Assembly: GCF_000280905.1 (NCBI RefSeq)
Contig: NZ_ALAP01000030.1
Span: 181,392 to 245,391, forward strand
Direction: 5' to 3'
Source of the DNA: Streptomyces sp. AA1529
GTDB taxonomy: Bacteria; Actinomycetota; Actinomycetes; Streptomycetales; Streptomycetaceae
Length of the DNA: 64,000 bases
Below are positions 54,008 to 62,492 of the stretch, piece by piece. The notes under the pieces are model-generated. The model did not search any database. It saw only the letters and a program-made list of their open reading frames with translations, and had not been told where the DNA came from. A program made the position numbers and the translations under genes. The first letter of the stretch is position 1. The number at the start of each line of letters is the position of its first letter.

Positions 54008-55106
54008 GGCTGCTCCATTCGCCGGAGTGGGGATGAGGGGCGGGTGTGGTGGTGAAGAAGGCGTCGAGCGTCGTGTGCGGGTCCTGAATCTCAGCGAGCT
54101 TGACCAGAACGAGCAGAAGGTCGTGTCCGGTGAGTCGGGAGGGAGGGATGACGCCGAGGACGCGCAGGGCGAGAAAGGCACGGATCTCCTCCTGACCGCT
54201 GCCGTTCTCCCTGTGAAGGCAGTCCAGTGCACGGGTGATGGCGGCAGCGCGGCCGGGGCCGGTGTTCCAGGAGTAACGGACATCGATGTGCCGACTGCTC
54301 CGGTGCAGTTCCAGGTGCTCGATGCCCGGGCGGGTCAGGGATGGCAGGGCGAGGCGGAGGGTGCGCGCGTACACGTCGGGCTGGTAGCGCGGGACGAGCC
54401 AGCCGCCCAGGGCCATCAGGTACCAGAGCAGGTTGGCGGTCTCGCCCGCGACGGTGTTGCGGCCGGCGAACTCGAAGTCGAGCCAGCACAGCGGGGCGGC
54501 GATGTTCGGTTCCGTGGGGTCGCCCTGTGTGAGACCCGCGAGCCTGCGGCGGTCGGGAGCCAGGGCATGGCGGAGGTTGTCGATGGTGTCGGCGACGTTC
54601 AACGTCAGCGGTCTGCCGTTGGCAGTGAGGGTGAAGTCAGCCAGTTCCCGGAGGGTGAGGGTCGTATCGGTGTGGGGCAGGGTGAGTGGCAGGTCGCGGC
54701 GCAGGTACCAGCGGTCCAGACGGCTACCGGGGCGGATGCGGTTGAGGTAGAGGTCCGGGACGCACTCGGCCAGCGGCACGCTCTTCCCGGTCTCCTCAGC
54801 CGCTGCCCGCAGGTCGGTGCAGATGCCGTCCACGAGGCGGTCCAGGCGGGGCTGGACGAGCGGTTCGCGGTCGGCGAGGGCGATCACGTCGCCCAGGAGC
54901 AACCTGCACCGGCCGGTGGCGAAGACGTCTTCGTACGCGAGGAGTCGTCCGTCCGGTGACGCGATCTGCCCGTGAAGGACCGGAACCGCGATGCGGGAGG
55001 CGAGCTGTGCCCATCCCGTCGCCTCGGCTTCGGCCCGCTCCCGGGTCGCCACCGGCTTGTGGAAGACACTCGTTGTTGCCATGGGCCGTTGGACGTTCGC
55101 GCTCAC
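53988..55106 (-). CDS. Aminoglycoside-phosphotransferase/choline-kinase-fold kinase
   Basis: A 372-residue small-molecule kinase. The catalytic loop is [11 protein letters not shown] (GDxxxxN, where most APH enzymes have HGD), followed by the metal-binding [10 protein letters not shown] (DFE). The N-lobe has [18 protein letters not shown]. The middle contains [15 protein letters not shown] and a long helical part. GTG 55106 overlaps the stop of the nucleotidyltransferase gene (GTGA), so synthesis is coupled. It probably phosphorylates a hydroxyl or amine on a metabolite; no resistance substrate is implied. The Gln for His change in the loop is worth noting. Confidence 0.82.
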   Translation of the reverse strand: MSANVQRPMATTSVFHKPVATRERAEAEATGWAQLASRIAVPVLHGQIASPDGRLLAYEDVFATGRCRLLLGDVIALADREPLVQPRLDRLVDGICTDLRAAAEETGKSVPLAECVPDLYLNRIRPGSRLDRWYLRRDLPLTLPHTDTTLTLRELADFTLTANGRPLTLNVADTIDNLRHALAPDRRRLAGLTQGDPTEPNIAAPLCWLDFEFAGRNTVAGETANLLWYLMALGGWLVPRYQPDVYARTLRLALPSLTRPGIEHLELHRSSRHIDVRYSWNTGPGRAAAITRALDCLHRENGSGQEEIRAFLALRVLGVIPPSRLTGHDLLLVLVKLAEIQDPHTTLDAFFTTTPAPHPHSGEWSSHVPAPA

Positions 55107-57010
55107 CGCGTCTCCCCAGGGAGGGTGTCCAGCCAAGCCTGGAGAACGAGGAGCGCGAGCGCTTCGGCAGCGAGCGGCTCGGTGCGGGCGGTGGTGACCA
55201 GACTCGTGTCCTGTCGTGTGGCGTCGAGGAGGACGGTGAGGGCGTCGCGGTCGGAGGGGCTCTCGACCCCACCGAAGCGGAGCTGAATCTTCGCGAGCAG
55301 CGCGGTGACCTTGTAGAGAGCGCGGAGGTCGGGGCTTCCCTTGAGGAGTTGGCGGCGGATCTCGATGGCGGCCTGGATACCGTCGCGCAGGCTTGCGGCG
55401 ACGTCGGTGACCGCGTCCGGAGCGGGCAGAACCAGGCCGGGGGTGGACCACAAGGGGACCAGCGCCCCGCTGCCGATGAGAGCAAGAACGTGAAGGAGTC
55501 GAGAGGTGATGGCGCCGGCCCGGCACTCGGCGCGAGTCAATACGGTCATGCCCAGCCTGACCCCGCCGAGTTCGGTCTCCAGTTCCGCGAGGATCTGGCG
55601 CATCTCGTCGAGGGAGGAGGCGTCGGCCACGACCAGGATGTCGAGGTCGCTCCAGCCGTGCTGGTACTTGCCCCGGGCGCCGCTGCCGGTGACGACGAGC
55701 AGGTCGATCAGCGGGCGGAGGCCGGTGGTGCGGTCGAGTAATTCGGCCAGGTAGGACTCCAGGTGTACGGGGAGTCCGAGCCCGTTGACCGGCATGGTGG
55801 AGGGCTGGTGCTCCGGCCAGCGGCGATTGAGTGCGATGCGGTCCAGCCGCCGATCCAGTTCCAGGCGCGGCCCGTCGTTGCCGATGACCTCGTGGGCGAT
55901 GGAGAGGACTTTGTCAGCGCCTCGTGCGCGCTTGATGAGGTCGCGGTCGGCGACGTCCTGGGCCCCGGAGGTGCCGCGCCGGGTGCGCGTGGCCTCGGAA
56001 GCGTCCAGATAGGCGACGGTGAGCTGAGGTCCGAGCATCCGGGCGAGTTCGGCGGTCGAGTCGAAGTCGTGCAAGGACTCGATGCTGACGGAGTCGAGGA
56101 AGTGGTGGGCCTGGCAGAAGCGGTCCAGCGCGTCCACGATCAGCTCGGCCTGCACGACCGAGCCCAGCCGATATGGATCACGAATCCCCGCCCGCCCGGC
56201 CGCGTCCTCGATGAGGTACCCGATCTTGAGGCGGGCGTGGCCGTGCTGGGTGCGCAGGTACTCGCCGGCCGTGCTCTTACCGCTCTCCGACATGCCGCCC
56301 AGCGCGGTGACGTGCACTCCGGCCAGAGCCCTCCCAGGCACGTCCGGGTGCAGGGGCGCCAGGAGCCGTCGGACCTCGTCCTGGACGGCGATGGTCGGCC
56401 GGTCGCCGATGCGGATCGACATCGGGAAGCGGCCTTCGTCGACGAGCCGGTTGATCTGCTCGTGGAGGTGGCGCTGGTACGCCGCGTAGGTCCCGGTGAC
56501 GGTCACCTCGTGGGCCAGGCTCCGGCGGGTGCCTTCCTCAGGGTTGTCGCAGTGCAGGAGGACGAGGGCGTGCTCGTTCTCTTCAGCGGAACGCAGATCG
56601 GTCTCGTACGGGGCCAGCAGGAGCCGGGCCCGGTCCAGAGCCTGCTCGGCGCCCAGGTCCTCCCGCACGGCGACCGTCGCGGCGACGGACGCCTCCAGCA
56701 TCGGGATGCCCCGGTCCAGCAGGCGCACCGGCGCGGAGAAGGCATGTCGGGAGCGTTCCAGGTAGGAGGAGGCGAGGACGTCGGCGACCTCCTCGACCGG
56801 GCCGGTCTCGAACCACCAGCGGGCCATGCCGTCGGCCTCGATGGCGGTCCAGCGCGGGTCGTAGTGGTCGAGCGGGCCCGCTGATGTCGCGGTCGGGCCC
56901 ATGCACCGGGCGAGGATTCCGATCTGCTTGGTCTTCCCGGTGTTGTCGGGGCCGCTGAACGCGACCGAGACGGGGAGGGGATACGTGTCGCTGTCGTACG
57001 GGCTGGACAT
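55103..57010 (-). CDS. Fusion of two P-loop kinase modules and a nucleotidyltransferase
   Basis: A 635-residue three-domain protein. Domain 1 (about 10-215) is thymidylate-kinase-like, Walker A FSGPDNTGKTKQ (residues 18-29), with RLLDRGIPMLEAS. Domain 2 (about 230-400) is another nucleoside/nucleotide-kinase-like P-loop, Walker A GGMSESGKSTAGEYL (238-252). Domain 3 (about 425-635) is a polymerase-beta/MNT-type nucleotidyltransferase with VVTGSGARGKYQHGWSDLDI: the GS and DxD (D455, D457) catalytic signature. AAGGGA precedes ATG 57010. Leucine 424 is encoded by TTA (55739-55741), the codon needing bldA tRNA. It leads the APH-SDR-NUDIX operon. Function unknown; a nucleotide-activation pathway is inferred. 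Confidence 0.75.
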   Translation of the reverse strand: MSSPYDSDTYPLPVSVAFSGPDNTGKTKQIGILARCMGPTATSAGPLDHYDPRWTAIEADGMARWWFETGPVEEVADVLASSYLERSRHAFSAPVRLLDRGIPMLEASVAATVAVREDLGAEQALDRARLLLAPYETDLRSAEENEHALVLLHCDNPEEGTRRSLAHEVTVTGTYAAYQRHLHEQINRLVDEGRFPMSIRIGDRPTIAVQDEVRRLLAPLHPDVPGRALAGVHVTALGGMSESGKSTAGEYLRTQHGHARLKIGYLIEDAAGRAGIRDPYRLGSVVQAELIVDALDRFCQAHHFLDSVSIESLHDFDSTAELARMLGPQLTVAYLDASEATRTRRGTSGAQDVADRDLIKRARGADKVLSIAHEVIGNDGPRLELDRRLDRIALNRRWPEHQPSTMPVNGLGLPVHLESYLAELLDRTTGLRPLIDLLVVTGSGARGKYQHGWSDLDILVVADASSLDEMRQILAELETELGGVRLGMTVLTRAECRAGAITSRLLHVLALIGSGALVPLWSTPGLVLPAPDAVTDVAASLRDGIQAAIEIRRQLLKGSPDLRALYKVTALLAKIQLRFGGVESPSDRDALTVLLDATRQDTSLVTTARTEPLAAEALALLVLQAWLDTLPGETR

Positions 57011-57131
57011 CGGCTTCCCTTCACTGGTGATGCGGAGCGGGTACGTCTGCGAGGCGCCATCGACGGCCTGCGGCAATACCTCGATGGGGCTCCGTCCTCG
57101 TCCCCGGGCGGGGCAAGAACGTGCGGAGTGC

Positions 57132-57410
57132 CTATACAGGGCCGTCGGCTGCCGGAGGGTCCTCGGTACTGAGCGTCGGCTGTGCCAACGGGACCTGTGG
57201 GGAGGAGTACTCGGTGTGGGCCAGAAGCCCGACCATGGCGAGCCCGGCAGCCGTGCCGAGGGCCCACACCCAGCTCAGGGCTGTCTCCAACGGGTCGGGT
57301 ACGTGGAAACGGCTCATCACCGCCTCTCGGACGGCGGAGCCCCGTGCCGCACTGGGCTGGTGCGAGAGCGCGATCGTGCGGGTCCGTCCGTTGTCAGTGG
57401 ACATCGGCAC
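57132..57410 (-). CDS. Small single-pass membrane protein at the head of the accessory operon
   Basis: A 92-residue protein. The N-terminal 40 residues are polar (STDNGRTRTIALSHQPSAAR), followed by one hydrophobic segment (SWVWALGTAAGLAMVGLLAH) and a Pro/Ser/Glu tail (SPQVPLAQPTLSTEDPPAAD). GTG 57410 has AGAGGA about eight bases upstream; ATG 57404 is an alternative. It lies 121 bp before the fusion gene. It is probably first in the operon and may anchor or insert something in the membrane; no family recognised. Confidence 0.5.
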   Translation of the reverse strand: MPMSTDNGRTRTIALSHQPSAARGSAVREAVMSRFHVPDPLETALSWVWALGTAAGLAMVGLLAHTEYSSPQVPLAQPTLSTEDPPAADGPV

Positions 57411-57449
57411 CGTCGGTTCCTCTCAACGTTTCCGGGCAGCAGCCAACAG

Positions 57450-57469
57450 GCCCTGAACAGGGCTTTTTT
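57450..57469 (+). terminator. Intrinsic terminator/attenuator with U-tract in the divergent region
   Basis: GCCCTG (57450-57455), a two-base AA turn, CAGGGC (57458-57463), then six T (57464-57469) on the plus strand. A U-tailed hairpin is rare in Streptomyces. It lies 118 bp before the XRE gene, so it could attenuate that gene or end a short antisense RNA. Confidence 0.6.
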
Positions 57470-57540
57470 GAGCCATTCGGAGATCTGCGGAGTGATGTCC
57501 AGTGAACGACGGGCCGTGCTCCCGGGACAGGGCCCAGGAT

Positions 57541-57570
57541 GTAGTCCTGCGTAATCCCGTGTAATCCAGG
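57541..57570. promoter_or_regulatory. Three-copy 10-bp repeat upstream of the XRE regulator
   Basis: GTAGTCC (57541), GTAATCC (57551) and GTAATCC (57561) are spaced exactly 10 bp, one helical turn, ending about 17 bp before GTG 57587. An array of this regularity on one face of DNA is the layout of a cooperative operator, probably for the XRE protein itself. Confidence 0.6.
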
Positions 57571-57586
57571 TGGGGAGGGTGACGGG

Positions 57587-58906
57587 GTGCCGAGGAACCC
57601 AGCCGTCGCGGAACTGATCAAGCGGGCCTGCCAGGAGCGCGGTTGGGGACCATCTGAGTTGGCACGGGCACTCGGCCTCGCCGAAAGCGGTGATCCGCGC
57701 CGCTTGCAACGTCAGCACGCCCGGCGATGGATCGAAGGCGAACGAACCCCCGGCCACTGGTGGCCCTACATCGCGCAGGTGCTGGCACTGGATCCCGAAG
57801 CCATCAACCTCCCGGAGCCCGCGCCAGCGGCACCCCACACAGATACCGTTGCGTCAGTCCTGCACCTGGGAAGGAGCGACGTGGAACGCCGGGAGTTCAT
57901 CCTCGCCTCCAGCGGATACGCGCTGTCCGCACTCGGCCTGCCCGACATGGACAGCATCACCCGCCGAACCAAGACCGCGCTTCCCGGAGTCGTCCGCGTC
58001 GGCCAAGGCGAGGTGGCCGCCGTACGACACATGGTCAAGGCACTCGGCGACTCCGCCTCCGAACTAGGTGGCGGGCACGCCCGCCACCTGGCCGTCCGCT
58101 ATCTCACCCAGGACGTCGCCCCCTGGCTGGAGGGCAACTTCACCGAAACCACCGGGCGAGACCTGTTCGCTGCCACCTCCCAGCTCGTCCACCTCGCCGG
58201 CTGGATGGCCCAGGACGAAGGCGACACCCCCGAACTACGCGGACTCGCCCAGCGCTACTACGCCCACTCCTTCCGCCTGGCCGCGGAGGCAGGCGACCCG
58301 GAACTGTCAGCGACGGCTCTCCGCGGCCTCGCCGTACAGTGCGTCGACCTCGGCTACCGAGCCGAAGCCGTTCAGCTCGGCGAAGCCTGCGTGGAGTACG
58401 GCCGCAACCTCGACAACCCGCGCGCGGTCGCCTATTACGAGGCCACCCTTGCCAACGCCGCCGCCCAGGACGACGACCGTCGCATGGCGACCAAGCACCT
58501 CGCCATGTCCGAGACCGCCATCGGCAAGCCGACCGCTGCGCCCGGCGACTCCTGGGCCGCCCACTACTCCCCCGGCCGCTGGGCCCACGAATCCGGCATG
58601 ATCCTCTCCCGGCTCGGCGACCTCGACGCCGCGGAGGAACACCTGCACCTCGCCCTCGACATTCACGGCCTCGACCGCCGCCGCACCCGTGCCATCGTCC
58701 TCGCCGACCTCGGCGGCGTCCGGCTCCGCCTGGGCGACGTCGACGGCGCCATGGCCACGTGGCGCGACTTCCTCGACTGCGCCGACGGCGTCCGCTCGGT
58801 GAAGGTCCGGGCCGCACTCCAGGACATGCGCGTCCGCCTGCGCCGGTACGACGGCGCTCCGGAGGCGCAGGAACTCCGCGAGCGGGCGACCCGGCTCGTC
58901 GCCTGA
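57587..58906 (+). CDS. XRE-family regulator with TPR-like C-terminal domain
   Basis: A 439-residue regulator. Residues 1-60 are a Cro/C1-type HTH (VAELIKRACQERGWGPSELA, RALGLAESGD, ARRWIEGERTPGHWW). A short hydrophobic stretch FILASSGYALSALGL near residue 105 is typical of this actinobacterial subfamily. The C-terminal 300 residues are helical repeats (AAEAGDPELSATALRGLAVQ, AEEHLHLALDIHGLDRRR, VLADLGGVRLRLGDVDGAMA), a TPR array that in other members binds peptides or small signals. GGGGAGGG lies about ten bases before GTG 57587. Divergent from the accessory operon and probably its controller. Confidence 0.88.
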   Translation: MPRNPAVAELIKRACQERGWGPSELARALGLAESGDPRRLQRQHARRWIEGERTPGHWWPYIAQVLALDPEAINLPEPAPAAPHTDTVASVLHLGRSDVERREFILASSGYALSALGLPDMDSITRRTKTALPGVVRVGQGEVAAVRHMVKALGDSASELGGGHARHLAVRYLTQDVAPWLEGNFTETTGRDLFAATSQLVHLAGWMAQDEGDTPELRGLAQRYYAHSFRLAAEAGDPELSATALRGLAVQCVDLGYRAEAVQLGEACVEYGRNLDNPRAVAYYEATLANAAAQDDDRRMATKHLAMSETAIGKPTAAPGDSWAAHYSPGRWAHESGMILSRLGDLDAAEEHLHLALDIHGLDRRRTRAIVLADLGGVRLRLGDVDGAMATWRDFLDCADGVRSVKVRAALQDMRVRLRRYDGAPEAQELRERATRLVA

Positions 58907-59317
58907 CGCACCGGAGCATCACCCACGCTCACGCCGGTCATTCCTGGTAGGAGAACCGAGGCAGGAGCCCGCTACGCTCGCGCGGGCCACCCCCGGGCAT
59001 GCAGCCGATGACCCCGACCGGGCCGGCACGCTGCCGGAGAAGGCCGGGCCCAGCCACGGCCGCGGTGCAGCAGAGGTCGAGGACAGCGGCGTTCTGCTGC
59101 CAGCCGTCACCTTTGCAGTGCAAGGCGTCGCAGTTGCGGCGGTGTGGAGCGCGCGTGGGGTCACTGACGCTTCCTGATTGCGGGAGGACCCCGAGGGTCC
59201 TCCCGCAGCCGTCTCAGGGGGAACCCTGAACTGCCCCGGACAGCAGGCAGTTGGGCTCGACACGCCGTTTCGCCACGTGTCAGATTCTTCTTACACACCC
59301 GAGGGAGAGGGGCCGCG
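58907..59317. other. Region between the XRE gene and the ArsR operon (411 bp)
   Basis: No gene I can support. Short open frames exist on both strands, but none has a start with a ribosome site or a recognisable product. One plus-strand stretch (about 58990-59175, ending VAVAAVWSARGVTDAS) has coding-like bias and might be a gene remnant. The region ends with a strong terminator (59179-59207). Confidence 0.4.
59179..59207. terminator. 13-bp perfect hairpin terminator
   Basis: TGCGGGAGGACCC (59179-59191) pairs exactly with 59195-59207 around a CGA loop. It isolates the XRE gene from the next operon. Confidence 0.85.
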
Positions 59318-59734
59318 GTGGGCGCGATCGAGGCCCCTTCCGGAGACGAGCTGCTGAAGGTCCTGGCGGCGCTCGGCAATCCGCACCGGATGCGGATCGT
59401 CGCGGCACTGGCCGGGGGCCGCAACTACGTCAGCGGACTCGCCCGCGAGATCGGCATGAGCCGTCCGCTGCTGCACATGCACCTCCAGCGGCTGGAGGCC
59501 GCCGGCCTCGTGGTCGGCACGCTGGAGCTGTCGGACAGCGGCAAGGCGATGAAGTTCTTCGAGGTGGCGCCGTTCGGCTACGCCCTGACCCCGCAGGCCG
59601 TCGCGGAGGCGGCGCGCACCCTCACGGACCGGGCACCGGACGGGAGAACCGCCGCACCCCCGGGCGGCGGCGGAGCGCAGGACGGGACAGCGCAGCACGG
59701 GACAGCCCCGGACGAGAAAGAGGAAACGCAGTGA
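59318..59734 (+). CDS. ArsR-family winged-helix regulator
   Basis: A 138-residue protein. The fold is clear from ELLKVLAALGNPHRMRIVAAL, YVSGLAREIGMSRPLLHMHLQRLEAAGLV (quoted in parts), and GKAMKFFEVAPFGYAL. No metal-binding cysteines, so it probably senses something other than heavy metals. The last 35 residues are a Gly/Ala/Thr tail. GTG 59318 has GAGGGAGAGG upstream. It is coupled by GTGA overlap to a small membrane protein and leads to the MMPL exporter, whose operon it likely controls. Confidence 0.88.
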   Translation: MGAIEAPSGDELLKVLAALGNPHRMRIVAALAGGRNYVSGLAREIGMSRPLLHMHLQRLEAAGLVVGTLELSDSGKAMKFFEVAPFGYALTPQAVAEAARTLTDRAPDGRTAAPPGGGGAQDGTAQHGTAPDEKEETQ

Positions 59735-60021
59735 ACGAGCAGCTCACGACCGCGGCAGAGGTCGATCCGGCCGGGATCTGGGCGGCGGCGCTCGGCACCG
59801 GAGGCGTCTTCGTCCTGCTGATCGTCATCGTCTGGCAGATCGCCGCCACCTGGCGGGCCCGCATGCTGGCCGCCCGCGAGGACCAGTACAAGGCGCTGAC
59901 CGACAAGTACGCGCAGCTCCTGGAGGACAACGTCGAGCTGCACCGCCGCACCCTGGACGAGCTGACGCAGGCGCGCCAGTCGATCGCCTCGATGGAGAAG
60001 ATGATGCGCGAAGTCGAGTAG
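59731..60021 (+). CDS. Small membrane protein with C-terminal coiled coil
   Basis: A 96-residue protein: one transmembrane helix (GTGGVFVLLIVIVWQIAATW, about residues 22-41), then a charged heptad region (DQYKALTDKYAQLLEDNVEL, HRRTLDELTQARQSIASMEK). GTG 59731 overlaps the ArsR stop. Such single-pass coiled-coil partners sometimes accompany exporters or anti-regulators; here it may tether the ArsR protein or the MMPL pump, but this is inference. Confidence 0.75.
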   Translation: MNEQLTTAAEVDPAGIWAAALGTGGVFVLLIVIVWQIAATWRARMLAAREDQYKALTDKYAQLLEDNVELHRRTLDELTQARQSIASMEKMMREVE

Positions 60022-60236
60022 CCCCCGCAGCACCCCGTACGGGATTTCCTGGACTTCCAGGACTTCCTGGGCTTCCACTCCAGGGCCCCGTACGGCCCCG
60101 TACGACGTCACCTCCGCCGCATCCAGGCGGCCACCGGCGCTCGTACGGCCGGGAGCGGCAACTCCCGGCCGTACCTGTGAGCGCGAGCATTCCGCGAACC
60201 CCTCGCGTCCCGCACCCACACCCATGGAGGTTACCC

Positions 60237-62450
60237 ATGCCTGCCCGCCCCCGACCCCCGGCCGGGAGAACCCCCGTGCTGCGCCGGCTGGCCACGGCCC
60301 CCGGCGGCAGGCGCGCCAAGTGGCTGGTCCTCGCGGCCTGGCTGATCCTCGTCGCGGCCCTCGGCCCGCTGGCCGGCAAGCTCGGCGAGGTCGAGGACAG
60401 CAGCTCCAACGCGTTCCTGCCCGGCAGCGCCGAGTCGGCCCAGGTCAACACCGAACTGGAGAAGTTCCGCGGCGAGGACGAGATCATCCCCGCCGTGGTC
60501 GTCTACTCCCGCGGGTCCGCCACCACCCCGGCCGACGCCGCCGAGGCCCGCGCCGACCGCGCCGCCTTCGCTCCGCTGGCGGCCCCCGGCGAGCAGATCG
60601 GCGGGCCGGTACCGTCCGCGGACGGCAAGGCGCTGATGCTGGTGGTGCCGCTCTCCACCGCCGGGGACGACGTCACCGGTGACGTGGAGAAGGTCCGCTC
60701 GGTCGCGGCGGCCAACGCGCCGCCCGGCCTGGATGTCGAGGTCGGCGGCCCGGCCGGGTCGCTGATCGACAGCATCGAGGTCTTCGACAATCTCGACTCG
60801 ACGCTGATGCTGGCCACCGGCGCCGTCGTCACGCTGCTGCTCCTGCTCACCTACCGCAGTCCGCTGCTGTGGCTCGTCCCGGTGCTGTCGGTCGGCTTCG
60901 CCGCGGTCCTCACCCAGGTCGCCACCTTCGCGCTGGCCAAGTACGCCGCGCTGCCCGTCGATCCGCAGAGCGCGGGCATCCTCATGGTGCTGGTCTTCGG
61001 GGTCGGCACCGACTACGCGCTGCTGCTCATCGCCCGCTACCGGGAGGAGTTGCACCGCCACGAGGACCGGCACGACGCGATGCGGCTGGCGCTGCGCCGC
61101 TCCGGTCCGGCGATCGTGGCCTCGGCCGGCACCATCGCCGTGGGGCTCGCCTGCCTGGCCTTCGCGGACATCAACTCCTCGCGTTCGCTGGGCCTGGTCG
61201 GAGCGGTCGGTGTGGTCTGCGCCCTGCTGGCGATGATCACCGTGCTGCCCGCGCTGCTGGTGGTGACGGGCCGCTGGGTGTTCTGGCCGTTCGTCCCGCG
61301 CTGCACCGGGGCTCCGGCGGCGGAGGAGTCCGGGCGGGACGCCGGCCCCCGCACCGTCTGGACCCGGATCGGTGCGCTGCTGGATCGCCGTCCGCGCTGG
61401 TCGTGGCTGATGTCCGTGGCCGTCACGGCCGTGCTGGCGCTGAGCGCGACCGGGATCACGATGGGCCTGACGAACGCGGAGATGTTCCAGGACAAGCCGG
61501 AGTCGGTGGTCGCCCAGGAGAAGCTCTCCGCGCACTACCCGTCCGGCTCCTCCGACCCGGCCACCGTGGTCGTGCGGACGGCGGAGCGGGCCGAGACCGA
61601 GCGGGCCGCCGCCGCGGTTCCCGGGGTGGAGTCCGTCGAGACCGCCGACCGCACCGCCGACGGGTCGCTGACCTCGCTGTCGGTGGTCCTGCGGGACGCG
61701 CCGGACAGCGCGGCCGCCGAGCGCACCGTCGACCGGCTGCGCACCGCGGTGCACCGGGTGGACGGGGCCGAGGCCCTGGTGGGCGGTACGACGGCGGAGT
61801 CGCTGGACACCCGGCGCGCGGCGGAGAGCGATCTGAAGGTCGTCATCCCGGTCGTGCTCGCCGTCGTCCTGCTCGTCCTGGTGGCGCTGCTGCGCTCGCT
61901 GCTCGCGCCGCTGGTGCTGCTGGCCACGGTGGTGCTGTCCTACTTCGGCGCGCTGGGGGCCTCGCATCTGGTCTTCGCGTACCTGCTGGACTTCCCCGCC
62001 GTGGACAACTCCCTCCCGCTGATGGGCTTCGTGTTCCTGGTGGCGCTGGGCATCGACTACAACATCTTCCTGATGACCCGGGTCCGCGAGGAGGTGGTGC
62101 TGCGGGGCCACCGGGCGGGTGTGCTGACCGGGCTCAGCTCCACGGGCGGTGTGATCACCTCGGCGGGCATCGTGCTGGCGGCCACCTTCGCGGTCATCGC
62201 CTCGATGCCGCTGGTGTCGATGGCCCAGCTCGGGGTGCTGGTCGGGATCGGCGTCCTGTTGGACACGTTCCTGGTCCGCACCGTGCTGGTGCCGTCGCTG
62301 GCGCTCGACATCGGGGCCCGTATCTGGTGGCCGAGCCGGCTGGGCCGCGCCCCGCGGCCGGCTGCCGGGTCCGGCACTCCGGAGGAGGGCGACGCCGGGG
62401 AGGCCGGGAGCCCCGGCGGCCCGGGAGGCCGTGCGCTGGAGCGCGTCTGA
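60237..62450 (+). CDS. MMPL-family RND transporter
   Basis: A 737-residue RND-superfamily exporter with 11-12 membrane helices in two homologous halves. Half 1: AKWLVLAAWLILVAALGPL, then VFGVGTDYALLLIARYREEL with the key GTDYALLL (MMPL Asp-Tyr pair) and SAGTIAVGLACLAFADINS. Half 2: GFVFLVALGIDYNIFLMTRV with GIDYNIFLMTR, and GGVITSAGIVLAATFAVIAS. Large periplasmic loops lie after helices 1 and 7. These pumps move lipids or hydrophobic compounds by proton motive force. GGAGG six bases before ATG 60237. It ends in a Gly/Glu tail and a strong hairpin. Confidence 0.93.
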   Translation: MPARPRPPAGRTPVLRRLATAPGGRRAKWLVLAAWLILVAALGPLAGKLGEVEDSSSNAFLPGSAESAQVNTELEKFRGEDEIIPAVVVYSRGSATTPADAAEARADRAAFAPLAAPGEQIGGPVPSADGKALMLVVPLSTAGDDVTGDVEKVRSVAAANAPPGLDVEVGGPAGSLIDSIEVFDNLDSTLMLATGAVVTLLLLLTYRSPLLWLVPVLSVGFAAVLTQVATFALAKYAALPVDPQSAGILMVLVFGVGTDYALLLIARYREELHRHEDRHDAMRLALRRSGPAIVASAGTIAVGLACLAFADINSSRSLGLVGAVGVVCALLAMITVLPALLVVTGRWVFWPFVPRCTGAPAAEESGRDAGPRTVWTRIGALLDRRPRWSWLMSVAVTAVLALSATGITMGLTNAEMFQDKPESVVAQEKLSAHYPSGSSDPATVVVRTAERAETERAAAAVPGVESVETADRTADGSLTSLSVVLRDAPDSAAAERTVDRLRTAVHRVDGAEALVGGTTAESLDTRRAAESDLKVVIPVVLAVVLLVLVALLRSLLAPLVLLATVVLSYFGALGASHLVFAYLLDFPAVDNSLPLMGFVFLVALGIDYNIFLMTRVREEVVLRGHRAGVLTGLSSTGGVITSAGIVLAATFAVIASMPLVSMAQLGVLVGIGVLLDTFLVRTVLVPSLALDIGARIWWPSRLGRAPRPAAGSGTPEEGDAGEAGSPGGPGGRALERV

Positions 62451-62492
62451 CCGGACCGGACCCGCCGCCCGAGAGCGGTGTTTCCGTCCCAC

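Noticed and set aside
53988..55106. Aminoglycoside resistance gene
   Set aside because: The fold motifs are of the APH/choline-kinase superfamily, but the catalytic loop differs and the operon context is metabolic; no resistance substrate can be claimed.
57132..58906. Toxin-antitoxin pair (small membrane protein plus XRE regulator)
   Set aside because: The genes are divergent and the XRE protein is a large TPR-type regulator, unlike compact antitoxins; the small protein more likely belongs to the operon.
58919..59263. Small genes on both strands between the XRE gene and the terminator
   Set aside because: No start with a ribosome site, no family resemblance, and poor codon bias on the minus strand; at most a remnant.
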